Shown here: positions 54,518-63,694 of the stretch, one piece after another
How the letters are laid out: every line of letters begins with the position of its first letter
Position numbering within the stretch: the stretch's first letter is position 1
NCBI GenBank assembly: GCA_003054495.1
Contig: CP028514.1
Span: forward strand, 2,496,001 to 2,560,000
Source: Carboxydocella thermautotrophica
GTDB lineage: Bacteria; Bacillota; GCA-003054495; Carboxydocellales; Carboxydocellaceae
Reading direction: 5' to 3'
Length of the DNA stretch: 64,000 bases
Position numbers and translations under genes: made by a program
Notes under the pieces: model-generated
Told to the model about the DNA's origin: nothing
What the model saw: only the letters and a program-made list of their open reading frames with translations
Database searches by the model: none

Positions 54518-55582
54518 TTAAAGTAACTGCAAAAACTGCTGGAACAGATATTCATTATCTTCCGGTCCCGGTGCAGCTTCCGGATGGTATTGCACCGAGA
54601 AAACCGGCAATTCCTTATGCCTTAACCCTTCCACTGTACCATCATTGAGGTTGAGATGGGTGATTTCCACCGGCAGCTGCTGCAGTGAATCGGCTGCCAG
54701 GGCAAACCCGTGATTCTGGGAGGTGATATATACTCGCCCGCTGTGTAAATCCTGCACGGGATGGTTGGCGCCCCGGTGTCCGAATTTTAGCTTATAAGTG
54801 CTGCCGCCTAAAGCCAGGCCGATGATCTGATGGCCGAGACAAATCCCGAAAATGGGCAGTTCGCCCAGGAGTTGGCGCACTGTATTGATGGCCAGGGGCA
54901 CATCCGTTGGATCCCCCGGTCCGTTGGACAGCATCAACCCGGCCGGCCGGTAAGCCATAATTTCATCGGCCGTGGCATGCGCCGGGACCACTACCAGTTC
55001 CAGCCCCAGTTTATTCAGGCTGCGCAGAATATTGGCTTTGGCGCCAAAATCCATGACCACTACCCTGGGGCCGGGCCCGGGGATGGTATAAGGCTCGGGT
55101 GTAGTCACCGTCTGCACCAGCTGGGGCCCAAACACCGGCGGCGCCTGCTTGATTTTGGCCACCATCTCTGCCACTGTCCCCGGCAAAGTGGTGATCAGCC
55201 CCTGCATCACCCCATGCTGCCGCAATTTTTTGGTCAGCGCCCTGGTATCTATGCCTGCCAGACCAATAATACGATGGCGATACAGATAGGCATCCAGCGT
55301 CTCCTTAGCCCGCCAGTTGCTGGGGTAGGTGCAGGTTTCCCGCACGATAAACCCCCGGACATAACTGCGGGAGGCCTCGAAGTCATCCTGATTGATGCCA
55401 TAGTTACCGATCAATGGATAGGTCATGGTCACTATCTGCCCGCAATAGGACGGGTCAGTCAATATCTCCTGATAACCCGTCATGCCTGTATTGAAAACCA
55501 CCTCGCCGATAGCCTCCCCTACGGCACCAAAGGCGGTGCCTTCGTAGACTGTACCATCGGCCAGGACTAAATATCCTTTCAC
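54518..55582 (-). CDS. carA: carbamoyl phosphate synthase small subunit
   Basis: 354 residues. N-terminal domain with TGMTGYQEILTDPSYCGQIV. The glutaminase domain holds the nucleophile Cys in GICLGHQIIGLALGG and the His-Glu pair near VQYHPEAAPGPEDN. It supplies ammonia to CarB. It starts 24 bases before carB. The promoter contains two ArgR-like boxes. Confidence 0.97.
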   Translation of the reverse strand: MKGYLVLADGTVYEGTAFGAVGEAIGEVVFNTGMTGYQEILTDPSYCGQIVTMTYPLIGNYGINQDDFEASRSYVRGFIVRETCTYPSNWRAKETLDAYLYRHRIIGLAGIDTRALTKKLRQHGVMQGLITTLPGTVAEMVAKIKQAPPVFGPQLVQTVTTPEPYTIPGPGPRVVVMDFGAKANILRSLNKLGLELVVVPAHATADEIMAYRPAGLMLSNGPGDPTDVPLAINTVRQLLGELPIFGICLGHQIIGLALGGSTYKLKFGHRGANHPVQDLHSGRVYITSQNHGFALAADSLQQLPVEITHLNLNDGTVEGLRHKELPVFSVQYHPEAAPGPEDNEYLFQQFLQLL

Positions 55583-55609
55583 TGCTAATCCCCCTCACCA
55601 GCTAATTCG

Positions 55610-55644
55610 TTTATAATTATACAATATTTCTGCATAATAATGCA
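55610..55644 (-). promoter_or_regulatory. carA promoter with tandem ARG (ArgR) boxes
   Basis: On the minus strand TGCATTATTATGCA (55644-55631) and TGTATAATTATAAA (55623-55610) are near-palindromic and 21 bases apart centre to centre, the canonical spacing for two 18-base ARG boxes with a 3-base gap. The second box contains the -10 TATAAT, and the first contains the -35 TTGCAT, 18 bases apart. Arginine-dependent repression by ArgR is therefore likely. Confidence 0.7.
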
Positions 55645-55700
55645 ATGGTTAATAGGGGATTTTTGTCTGATTTCATCCCTCAAATACCCCGCTTCAAAGT

Positions 55701-55736
55701 AAAACAAGACACGTGATGGTTTCACGTGTCTTGTTA
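55701..55736 (-). terminator. terminator after the truncated ycsI-like gene
   Basis: AAGACACGTGA and TCACGTGTCTT form a perfect 11-base stem, followed by GTTTT on the minus strand. It ends the pxp cluster just upstream of the carA promoter. Confidence 0.85.
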
Positions 55737-55756
55737 TGAGGCATCTCTCTATACAG

Positions 55757-56269
55757 TCAGGTCCTCATAGGACGCATACTTACTACCATGGGGCCACTGA
55801 ACCTTCCTGCAGGTTTGCAGGGTATATTGGTAATATACATGGGTACATTCCTGCCTTCTTCAATATGACGGACCGGAATCCCCCCTTGAAGCAATCCACT
55901 CTCAAAGGTAAAACTGCAACCTAAAAGAAAAGCAACAAGATCTTCTCGCCAATAATTTAAAATATCACTAGTCTCATCAACTAGTTGGCCATACTTATAA
56001 ATACGGTATTTGGGTATATCCGTGCGCAAATCAGCACCCGGGGCTGTTAAAACAGGCTCAAAAGAGCCCACCTCTGTAACATCCAGGACCGGACAGGGTT
56101 TAGGATTTCTTTGACAAAAGAGCAAAAATTCAAAGGCTAAATCTTTCGGTAAAACAGCAAGGTTAGCTTGAGCGTACCCTGCACACATCCCCGCTGTCGG
56201 TCTGTTTATTTCCCCTTTGCGGATGGCTCCCCTGACCTCCTCAGGTTTAGCATGAAATAATTCCAGCAT
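55757..56269 (-). CDS. YcsI/DUF1445-family protein, C-terminally truncated
   Basis: 170 residues against about 260 for the family. Recognisable parts are [46 protein letters not shown] and [20 protein letters not shown]. Relatives of the DUF1445/UPF0317 family are thought to be hydrolyase or D-glutamate-cyclase-like. After MRPMRT the frame stops, and no matching C-terminus is found in another frame before the terminator, so the last third is deleted. Activity is doubtful. It is 13 bases after pxpC. Confidence 0.75.
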   Translation of the reverse strand: MLELFHAKPEEVRGAIRKGEINRPTAGMCAGYAQANLAVLPKDLAFEFLLFCQRNPKPCPVLDVTEVGSFEPVLTAPGADLRTDIPKYRIYKYGQLVDETSDILNYWREDLVAFLLGCSFTFESGLLQGGIPVRHIEEGRNVPMYITNIPCKPAGRFSGPMVVSMRPMRT

Positions 56270-56282
56270 TTTTCTCCTCCTC

Positions 56283-57332
56283 TCATAATCTTTCTATTTC
56301 GACTATATATTCCGTACCATTTACCCATATACGCATAGTTCTCTTTAACCCTTTCTTACTTGTGAAGGGCTCTTTTTGAGCAAAAATAAATTTATCCTTG
56401 ACGTTGCGAATTTTTTCTTCATAGGCCCGGTAAATCTCATGGGCTTCCTCAATAGAAACAGCCTGAAACCTGATTGCATCTCCCGGCTTAGCCTGGGCTA
56501 TTTTGTTTAAATCTGCGGTAATGACGGTGGCGATTTTCGTGTAACCCCCGGTAGTTTGTCGGTCAGCCATCATAATAATAGGCAAACCATGCCCGGGGAC
56601 CTGGATAGAACCCATGACAATACCATCAGAGATAATATCCGGACTTGTCTTATGCTGGATTTTGGGACCATCCAGGCGATACCCCATACGGTCAGCTTCG
56701 TTAGTTACCTGGTATTGCCCTTCCAAAAAGGTTCTAATTCCGTCCTCGGTAAAGGCATCATCCTGGGGACCCAGCACAACCCGTACCAGGATGGGATTGG
56801 TAAATTCATACCGGTACTCCCTGGGTACCGTTCGATTGATCAATCTCCTTAAATCTACCCGAGGAACCCTTATGCCAATTTCATCTCCCTTACGTAAACT
56901 CCTCCCTGCAAAACCGCCTATCTGTCCACGTACATATGTAGACTTACTGCCCATCACTACCGGAACTTCAAACCCTCCGGCTACCGCTAAATAGGCACGA
57001 CATCCTGCCTTCACACCCGTAAATTCCAGTTTGTCGCCTTTTTGGACTTGTAAAGCCTGCCAGAGAGGAAGATCCTGGCCATTTAACCTGGCTCCCAGAT
57101 CAGCCCCTGTCAGGGCAATTACGCCTTCAGCCTGGAATTCCAGGGTGGGTCCCAGGAGTGTAATTTCCAAACATGCCTCACCTTCCGGATTACCTACCAA
57201 AAGATTGGCTATACGCAAAGCGTATTCATCCATGGCTCCGGCCACAGGAATACCCCACTGTTGATAACCGAACCGTCCACGGTCCTGTATCGTTGTCAGG
57301 AGGCCTGGTTTTATAACCCTGATAAAACTCAT
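56283..57332 (-). CDS. pxpC: 5-oxoprolinase subunit PxpC (biotin-dependent carboxyltransferase-like)
   Basis: 349 residues. The start [20 protein letters not shown] and [20 protein letters not shown] is the KipA/PxpC signature, followed by [18 protein letters not shown] and [16 protein letters not shown]. With PxpA and PxpB it hydrolyses 5-oxoproline to glutamate using ATP. The start at 57332 leaves a 1-base gap to pxpB. Confidence 0.93.
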   Translation of the reverse strand: MSFIRVIKPGLLTTIQDRGRFGYQQWGIPVAGAMDEYALRIANLLVGNPEGEACLEITLLGPTLEFQAEGVIALTGADLGARLNGQDLPLWQALQVQKGDKLEFTGVKAGCRAYLAVAGGFEVPVVMGSKSTYVRGQIGGFAGRSLRKGDEIGIRVPRVDLRRLINRTVPREYRYEFTNPILVRVVLGPQDDAFTEDGIRTFLEGQYQVTNEADRMGYRLDGPKIQHKTSPDIISDGIVMGSIQVPGHGLPIIMMADRQTTGGYTKIATVITADLNKIAQAKPGDAIRFQAVSIEEAHEIYRAYEEKIRNVKDKFIFAQKEPFTSKKGLKRTMRIWVNGTEYIVEIERL

Positions 57333-57333
57333 G

Positions 57334-58074
57334 TCAAACCTCCTTCTCACCATAATTCTCGGATTTGACAATGTACTGGCCCTTCTCAACCAGTTGGGCT
57401 ATTTCCTGGTATTCTTCGGGAGTTATTTGATAAAAACGCACATAATTTCCTGCTTGTAAGAGAACGGGTTTTTCCCTGGCAGGGTCGAAAAGTTTGACAG
57501 GAGTACGGCCAATTATTTGCCAGCCGCCTGGACTTTCGATAGGATAAACCCCTGTTTGGCTTCCTGCGATACCTACAGAACCAGCAGGAATTTTTGTGCG
57601 AGGTGTCTGAAGCCGCGGTGTAGCTATGCGTTCATCCATGCCACCCAGGTATGGAAATCCGGGAGTAAATCCAAGCATATAAATTAAATAATCTGTCCCC
57701 GTGTGAATTTTAATAACCTCTTCCGGAGTCAATTTCGCATGTTCAGAGACAAAGTTTAAATCAGGTCCATATTCCCCGCCATATACCACAGGCAATAAAA
57801 TAACCTGGGGCTCGGGAAGTTTTAATGCACCTAGATTGGCTTCGATTTTTTCAAGTTGAAGGATTAAATCACCATATTTCCAGGCCAAGGGTTCATAAAG
57901 CACCAGTAAAGAGCGGTAGGTAGGTATGAGTTCCATTATGCCCGGTAATTCAGCCTGTTCTATAGCTAACATCAAGCTGCGAATTTTTTTGTTGATTTCC
58001 TTACTGATAGAATTGCCAAACTCTACCACCACCCCTTTATCCCCAGCAGGGAGAAACCTGGCCTTATCATACAT
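57334..58074 (-). CDS. pxpB: 5-oxoprolinase subunit PxpB (KipI-like)
   Basis: 246 residues. PAGDKGVVVEFGNSISKEIN opens it. The central LGFTPGFPYLGGMDERIATP and VYPIESPGGWQIIGRTPVKL are the conserved KipI/PxpB core. In Bacillus the same protein was first known as an inhibitor of the sporulation kinase KinA, but the pxpABC function is the better-supported one. It sits between the NRAMP-like gene and pxpC. Confidence 0.92.
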   Translation of the reverse strand: MYDKARFLPAGDKGVVVEFGNSISKEINKKIRSLMLAIEQAELPGIMELIPTYRSLLVLYEPLAWKYGDLILQLEKIEANLGALKLPEPQVILLPVVYGGEYGPDLNFVSEHAKLTPEEVIKIHTGTDYLIYMLGFTPGFPYLGGMDERIATPRLQTPRTKIPAGSVGIAGSQTGVYPIESPGGWQIIGRTPVKLFDPAREKPVLLQAGNYVRFYQITPEEYQEIAQLVEKGQYIVKSENYGEKEV

Positions 58075-58132
58075 GAAATCACCCCCGCTAATGGTGATTA
58101 AGAAGGGGAGGCAAAGCCTCCCTTCTCAGCTT

Positions 58133-59356
58133 TTATTTAAATAAATCTGTGATGCCTTTTAGAGAAAGAACTCCTGCATATATAGCTACAATAACAACAA
58201 GAATTCCGAAAAGCATCAACCAGGTAGGCTGTTTGTATTCCCCTACAATATCTTTCCGTTTGGAAGCGATGAGCATGGTTCCCAAAGTAATGGGAAGAAT
58301 GAGACCGTTTAAAGCCCCGGCCAGAATCAAGAGCTTAACTGGCTTACCAATGGTTACAAAAATTACCGTGGAAGCTACAATAAAGGCGATAATCCACCAC
58401 TTGTAATTATTCTCAAAGGTGCTAGCCAGAGAGCGAAGGAAAGATACGGAAGTATAAGCCGCACCCACCACAGAGGTGATAGCTGCAGACCAGAAAACAA
58501 TACCAAACAATTTATAGCCGATATTTCCTGCAGCTAACTGAAAAGCTGATGCAGGCGGATTGGCCGGATCCAGCTTGTGCCCTGCAGCAACTACCCCCAA
58601 AACAGCAAGGAAAAGAACCACCCGCATGACAGATGCAATAATGATACCTGTCACAGAACCCCTGGTAACTTCACGCAAATTTTCAATACCGGTAATACCT
58701 GCATCAATAAGGCGATGACCACCGGCAAAAGTAATGTATCCACCCACTGTGCCACCCAATAAGGTGATAATGGGTAAGAGAGGCACTTCAGTTGGAACAA
58801 AAGTACGAAGCAAGGCTTCACCTACAGGTGGCCTGGTTATAATGGCTACATAAATGGTTAAAAGAATCATTAGACCGCCTAAAACCTTGGCAAATGTATC
58901 CATGGCCTTGCCCATTTCTTTGGATAAAAAGATAAAAATAGCGATCATTGCGGAAATAATGGCCCCCATAGCAGGAGTAATGCCAAACATTACATTCATC
59001 CCCATACCGGCGCCTGCAATATTACCGATATTGAAAGCCAACCCACCTAAAGCCACCAGGAAAGCAACAAAATAACCCAAACCCGGCAGTACCTTATTGG
59101 CTACATCCTGGCCGCGCATACCCGATATAGCGATTACGCGCCAAACATTCATCTGGGCTCCAATATCCAGAATAACTGAAGCTAAGATAATGAAAGCAAA
59201 ATTAGCCATGTACTGCTGGGTAAATACAGCCGTCTGGGTCACAAATCCAGGTCCGATGGCTGAAGTAGCCATCAGGAAGGCCGCACCCATGAGCGCCCCT
59301 AAACCAGCCTTCCCTGCTGTTCCTGTTTTAGTCTTGATTTCGAAATCTGCCATCAA
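58133..59356 (-). CDS. YcsG-like NRAMP-family membrane protein
   Basis: 407 residues, about 11 membrane helices. The first helix reads ATSAIGPGFVTQTAVF where metal-transporting NRAMP proteins have DPGN, so the metal-binding Asp and Asn are absent. In the sixth-helix region only GGTVGGYITFAGGHRL is seen rather than the metal-binding methionine motif. It lies between pxpA and pxpB exactly as ycsG does in Bacillus subtilis, which makes 5-oxoproline or a related compound a reasonable substrate guess. That is inference. Confidence 0.85.
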   Translation of the reverse strand: MMADFEIKTKTGTAGKAGLGALMGAAFLMATSAIGPGFVTQTAVFTQQYMANFAFIILASVILDIGAQMNVWRVIAISGMRGQDVANKVLPGLGYFVAFLVALGGLAFNIGNIAGAGMGMNVMFGITPAMGAIISAMIAIFIFLSKEMGKAMDTFAKVLGGLMILLTIYVAIITRPPVGEALLRTFVPTEVPLLPIITLLGGTVGGYITFAGGHRLIDAGITGIENLREVTRGSVTGIIIASVMRVVLFLAVLGVVAAGHKLDPANPPASAFQLAAGNIGYKLFGIVFWSAAITSVVGAAYTSVSFLRSLASTFENNYKWWIIAFIVASTVIFVTIGKPVKLLILAGALNGLILPITLGTMLIASKRKDIVGEYKQPTWLMLFGILVVIVAIYAGVLSLKGITDLFK

Positions 59357-59378
59357 ACTTTCCCCTTTCTTATCTCTA

Positions 59379-60152
59379 TTAGATTATGAAATTAGCCAAG
59401 GGGTCAACGGAAACACCGGCTTCTTCCAGTGCTTTCCGAATTTCTTTCACGAAAGCAAGGGCTTCCGGATTATCCCCGTGAACACAAATGCTGTCAGCTT
59501 TGATGTCAATATCTTCGCCATTGATAGCTGTGACTTTGCCTTCCGTGACCATCCGAACCACCCTGGGAATAGCCACGGCTTTTTCGTGAATCATGGCTCC
59601 AGGCGTACCTCTGGCAACCAAAGTGCCATCGGGGTTATAAGCCCGGTCAGCAAAAACTTCTTCAGCTACTTTCAAGCCTATGTCTTTAGCTGCTCTAACC
59701 ATCTCCGAATTAGCCAGTGCCAGTAAAATTAGATCCGGGTTTACAGCTTTCACAGCTTCGGCTATGGCTAAAGCCAGCTTGTAATCCCTGGCAGCCATAT
59801 TATACAAAGCGCCATGGACCTTAACATGCTGCAGGGTCGTACCCATAGTCCGGGCAAAAGCTTCCAGAGCCCCTATCTGATAAATAACATAGTCTTTCAC
59901 TTCCTCCGGACTCATGGCAAGGTTGCGCCTGCCAAACCCCTGTAAATCAGGATATCCGGGATGCGCTCCAATAGCAGTCCCGTTCTGGACAGCCATTTTT
60001 ACAGTAGCGGACATAACCCGGGGATCTCCGGCGTGCATACCGCAGGCTATGTTGGCAGAAGTAATGATTTCCAGCAACTCCTTATCCATACCCAGTTTAT
60101 ACACACCAAAACTTTCTCCCAGATCACTGTTTAAATCTACCCTGTACTTCAT
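59379..60152 (-). CDS. pxpA: 5-oxoprolinase subunit PxpA (LamB/YcsF family)
   Basis: 257 residues. The signature [20 protein letters not shown] at the N-terminus, [31 protein letters not shown], and [18 protein letters not shown] are typical of LamB/YcsF. It is one of three subunits of prokaryotic ATP-dependent 5-oxoprolinase. First gene of the cluster. Upstream, 60189-60199 contains a near-palindrome GACCACTAGTC that might be an operator. Confidence 0.93.
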   Translation of the reverse strand: MKYRVDLNSDLGESFGVYKLGMDKELLEIITSANIACGMHAGDPRVMSATVKMAVQNGTAIGAHPGYPDLQGFGRRNLAMSPEEVKDYVIYQIGALEAFARTMGTTLQHVKVHGALYNMAARDYKLALAIAEAVKAVNPDLILLALANSEMVRAAKDIGLKVAEEVFADRAYNPDGTLVARGTPGAMIHEKAVAIPRVVRMVTEGKVTAINGEDIDIKADSICVHGDNPEALAFVKEIRKALEEAGVSVDPLANFII

Positions 60153-60346
60153 TTACCCTCCCCCTAAAGACTTTGGCCTTGTGATTAGACCACTAGTCCA
60201 TTTTGAAAAAAATATATTCTATGTTGAATTATTAAATTCCTTTCCCCAGAAGCAGTTTGGCGATCAGGAGTTTGCTCCCTTTGCCCAATCCCTTGCCGAA
60301 TATTTACTGCAAGCCGGTGCCGCCTCCGGACTGGTTCGGGCTACAG

Positions 60347-60380
60347 AAAAAAAGCAGGCCAACATCAGTGATCTGGCCTG
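60347..60380 (-). terminator. terminator of the argCJBD operon
   Basis: CAGGCCA pairs with TGGCCTG around a 12-base loop, followed by CTTTTTTT on the minus strand. It lies just downstream of the argD stop and shows that the pxp cluster is not simply read from the arg promoter. Confidence 0.87.
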
Positions 60381-60394
60381 GGGGTATAGCTTAT

Positions 60395-61561
60395 TTACTT
60401 CATACAATCCCTCAAAATGCGGACAGCTTCCTGTATTTCCGCTTCGTTGACAATCAACGGCGGTACAAACCGGAGCACATTCCCGGCAGTACAGTTTATC
60501 AACAGCCCCCGTTCCTGGCATCGGGCCACTACTTCCGCCCCTGGTCCCGGCAACTCCAGACCCAGCATCAGCCCTTTGCCCCGTACCGGGCCCATCTCAG
60601 CCAGCAAGGAGCGCAGATACTCTCCTTTGGCCTGAACCTGGGCCAAAAAACCTTCCTCCAGGATGATGTTCAAGGTCGCCAAGGCCGCAGCGCAGACCAG
60701 GGGGTTGCCGCCAAAGGTAGAAGCATGATCCCCGGGCTGAAAAGCCGCTGCCACTTCTTCTTTGGCCACAATGGCCCCGATGGGCACCCCGCCCCCCAGC
60801 CCTTTGGCTAATGTAAAGATATCTGGCTCGATGCCGAAATGCTCATAGGCAAAAAGTTTACCGGTGCGTCCAATGCCGGTTTGTACCTCATCCAGAATCA
60901 GCAGCAGACCATGTTCCCGGCAAAGTTGCGCTACCCCGGACAAATAAGCGGGATCAGGAGTTACTACGCCTCCTTCCCCTTGAATGGGCTCCAGCATGAT
61001 GGCACAGGTTTGCGGACCAATAGCCTCTGTCAGTGCCTGCAGGTCATTATAAGGAACATGCTTGAAACCAGGCACTAGCGGCTCAAAACCCTTCTGGTAT
61101 TTGGGCTGGCCGGTGGCTGTTATCGCCGCCAGGGTCCGGCCGTGGAAAGAATTAATAGCTGTGATGATTTCATATTTTTCCGGCCCATAATGCAGTTTGG
61201 CATATTTACGGGCCAGCTTGATCGCCCCTTCATTGGCTTCGGCCCCGGAATTGCAGAAAAAGACCTTATCCCCGCAGGAGTTTTCCACCAGGAGCTGGGC
61301 CAGCCGAATCTGGGGCTCAATCCAGTAAAGATTGGAGCAGTGGATCAGCTTTTCTGCCTGTTTCTTGAGGGCCTCCACTACTGCCGGGTGACTGTGCCCC
61401 AGGGCATTAACGGCAATTCCCGCTAGAAAGTCCAGGTATTCCTTGCCCTCTAGATCCCAAACCCTGGCTCCCTGCCCCTGGGCCAGTACCAGATTGAGCC
61501 TTCCATAGGTGTTCATCACATATTGTTTGCCTAAAGCTATCAGCTCGTCGGTTTTGTTCAT
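60395..61561 (-). CDS. argD: acetylornithine aminotransferase
   Basis: 388 residues, class III PLP aminotransferase. LVLAQGQGARVWDLEGKEYL is the N-terminal start, FFCNSGAEANEGAIKLARKY forms the cofactor loop, ILDEVQTGIGRTGKLFAYEH has the PLP-ring Asp, and TLAKGLGGGVPIGAI the catalytic Lys. It makes N-acetylornithine and may serve other omega-amines. It follows argB by 12 bases. Confidence 0.95.
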   Translation of the reverse strand: MNKTDELIALGKQYVMNTYGRLNLVLAQGQGARVWDLEGKEYLDFLAGIAVNALGHSHPAVVEALKKQAEKLIHCSNLYWIEPQIRLAQLLVENSCGDKVFFCNSGAEANEGAIKLARKYAKLHYGPEKYEIITAINSFHGRTLAAITATGQPKYQKGFEPLVPGFKHVPYNDLQALTEAIGPQTCAIMLEPIQGEGGVVTPDPAYLSGVAQLCREHGLLLILDEVQTGIGRTGKLFAYEHFGIEPDIFTLAKGLGGGVPIGAIVAKEEVAAAFQPGDHASTFGGNPLVCAAALATLNIILEEGFLAQVQAKGEYLRSLLAEMGPVRGKGLMLGLELPGPGAEVVARCQERGLLINCTAGNVLRFVPPLIVNEAEIQEAVRILRDCMK

Positions 61562-61573
61562 CTCTCTCCCCCC

Positions 61574-62437
61574 TCAAGCCGACACCATCGTGCCGATTCC
61601 TCCATCTGTGAAGATTTCCAGTAATATGCCGTGCGGGATACGTCCATCGATAATATGGGCCCGTTCCACTCCGGCCCGGATGGCAGCGGCGCAGCATTCC
61701 ACCTTGGGCAGCATGCCACCCTTGATAATCCCTTCTGCTTGCAGTTCCTCCACCTGGCTCAGGGTTACTTCTGACAGCAAACTGGAACGGTCATTGACAT
61801 TCCGCAATATGCCGGGCACATCGGTGAGCAAAATAAACTTATCTGCCCGCAGGGCCCCGGCCAGCTGCCCGGCCACATAGTCGGCATTGACGTTATAGCT
61901 TTTGCCATCACTATCCACAGCAATAGGGGCGATTACCGGAATATAGCCCTGGCTGATCAAATTCAGCACCAGTTCTGGCTGCACCTGGACCACTTCTCCC
62001 ACCCGGCCCAGATCTTCGCCCTGAGGCCCTTTTCTGGGTACAGCCCGCAACAGGTTAGCATCCTGGCCCGTTAGGCCCACAGCTTTGCCCCCGTTTTTAT
62101 TGATCAGGGCCACCAGTTCCTTGTTCAGCTTGCCACCCAGCACCATTTCCACTACTTCCATGGTCTGATCATCAGTAACCCGTTGCCCTCCCACAAACCG
62201 GGATTCAACTCCCAGCCTTTGCAACATGGTGGTTATATCCGGTCCGCCCCCGTGAACCAGGACGGGATGCATGCCCACCAGTTTCATCAAAATAATATCC
62301 TTGATCAGCGCCTCTTTCAGCTCCTGGTTAACCATGGCATGGCCTCCGTATTTGATAACCAGGATTTTGCCATGGAACTTCTGGATATAAGGCAAGGCTT
62401 CCACCAGCACAGCTGCTTTATCGATAATATTGAACAT
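61574..62437 (-). CDS. argB: acetylglutamate kinase
   Basis: 287 residues. [20 protein letters not shown] contains the N-terminal phosphate-binding motif. [40 protein letters not shown] and [20 protein letters not shown] follow. Many Firmicute homologs are arginine-inhibited; that cannot be read here. It lies between argJ and argD. Confidence 0.95.
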   Translation of the reverse strand: MFNIIDKAAVLVEALPYIQKFHGKILVIKYGGHAMVNQELKEALIKDIILMKLVGMHPVLVHGGGPDITTMLQRLGVESRFVGGQRVTDDQTMEVVEMVLGGKLNKELVALINKNGGKAVGLTGQDANLLRAVPRKGPQGEDLGRVGEVVQVQPELVLNLISQGYIPVIAPIAVDSDGKSYNVNADYVAGQLAGALRADKFILLTDVPGILRNVNDRSSLLSEVTLSQVEELQAEGIIKGGMLPKVECCAAAIRAGVERAHIIDGRIPHGILLEIFTDGGIGTMVSA

Positions 62438-62449
62438 CCCGCTCCCCCC

Positions 62450-63679
62450 TTAGGTCCGATAATCAGCATTGATCCTGACATAATCATAGGTTAAGTCACA
62501 GCCCCAGGCGGTGGCCCTTTCTCTCCCCTGCGCCAGATCTACTGCGATGGTCACTTCTTTTTCTGCCAGCAGAGCCCGGGCTTCCTCTTCCGCAAAAGGC
62601 ACCGGTGCACCTTCCTGGAATACCAGTAAACTCTTTTCCCCGGCCCGGAAACTAATGGAAACTGCCTGGGGGTCAAATTCCGCACCGGAATAACCCAGAG
62701 CGGCCATAATCCGTCCCCAGTTGGCATCAGCGCCGAAGATAGCGCTTTTCACCAGACTGGAACCGGCAATCGTTCTGGCCGCCAGCCGGGCTGCCGCCAG
62801 GGAAATTGCCCCTGTTACCTCAACAGTCAGCAATCTGGTAGCCCCTTCCCCATCGCGGGCAATAGCGATGGCCAGGCGGCGACAAACTTCCGTTACTGCC
62901 AGAGTCAGCTCTTCCCAGCCCGGCTGCCCCGGGGCCAGGGCCGACTCAGGCCCGGCCAGGCCATTGGCCAGGGCAACTACCATGTCATTGGTACTGGTAT
63001 CGCCATCGACGGTAACCATATTGAAGGTCTGGTCCACCGCTTCCTTGAGCAAAGCTTGCCAGGCTGCCCCATCCACCCGGGCATCAGTGGTGATAAAGGC
63101 CAGCATGGTTGCCATATTGGGATGAATCATCCCCGACCCTTTGGCAATCCCCCCTACACGCACCGGTTGACCGGCAATTTCTATTTCCACTGCCGTTTCC
63201 TTGGCAAAGGTATCAGTGGTCATAATAGCTGCAGCAGCGTCACCACTGCCCTCCGGGTTGAGTTGAGCCCAGGCCCGGGTGATCCCGCTTTCAACTACAT
63301 CCATGGGTAAAGGCACCCCGATTACTCCAGTAGAGGCTACAATCACCTCTTCAGCAGTTATTTCCCCACCACTCAGAGCCGCTACCTGAGTTGCCATCGC
63401 TCTAGCATCCGCCAGGCCCTGTTCCCCGGTACAGGCATTGGCATTACCGCTGTTGGCCACAATGGCCCGCGCCTGGCCACGGTTAACCACTTCCTTTGAC
63501 CACAGGACAGGTGCCGCCTGCACTTTATTGGTGGTGAACACCCCGGCTACTATAGCCGGGGCCTGACTGATGATCACTGCCACATCTTTTTTGTCACTAT
63601 CCCGCTTTTTTATCCCTGCCGCTACCCCGGCCGCCTGATAGCCCCGGGGCGCGCATACTCCTCCTGGACAATCCCGCAT
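62450..63679 (-). CDS. argJ: glutamate N-acetyltransferase / N-acetylglutamate synthase ArgJ
   Basis: 409 residues. ArgJ uses acetylornithine as acetyl donor, making arginine synthesis cyclic. The autocatalytic cleavage site is the Thr in HPNMATMLAFITTDA, so the protein is expected to self-cleave into two chains. Other conserved parts are GVFTTNKVQAAPVLWSKEVV, ANSGNANACTGEQGLADARA, and the C-terminal DLTYDYVRINADYRT. It lies between argC and argB. Confidence 0.95.
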   Translation of the reverse strand: MRDCPGGVCAPRGYQAAGVAAGIKKRDSDKKDVAVIISQAPAIVAGVFTTNKVQAAPVLWSKEVVNRGQARAIVANSGNANACTGEQGLADARAMATQVAALSGGEITAEEVIVASTGVIGVPLPMDVVESGITRAWAQLNPEGSGDAAAAIMTTDTFAKETAVEIEIAGQPVRVGGIAKGSGMIHPNMATMLAFITTDARVDGAAWQALLKEAVDQTFNMVTVDGDTSTNDMVVALANGLAGPESALAPGQPGWEELTLAVTEVCRRLAIAIARDGEGATRLLTVEVTGAISLAAARLAARTIAGSSLVKSAIFGADANWGRIMAALGYSGAEFDPQAVSISFRAGEKSLLVFQEGAPVPFAEEEARALLAEKEVTIAVDLAQGRERATAWGCDLTYDYVRINADYRT

Positions 63680-63694
63680 TTTCCTTTCCCCTTT

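Noticed and set aside
60153-60394. Plus-strand gene between pxpA and argD
   Set aside because: An open plus-strand stretch runs through here, but most of it is antisense to pxpA and argD. It has no ribosome binding site or recognisable motif, and the argD terminator lies in it.
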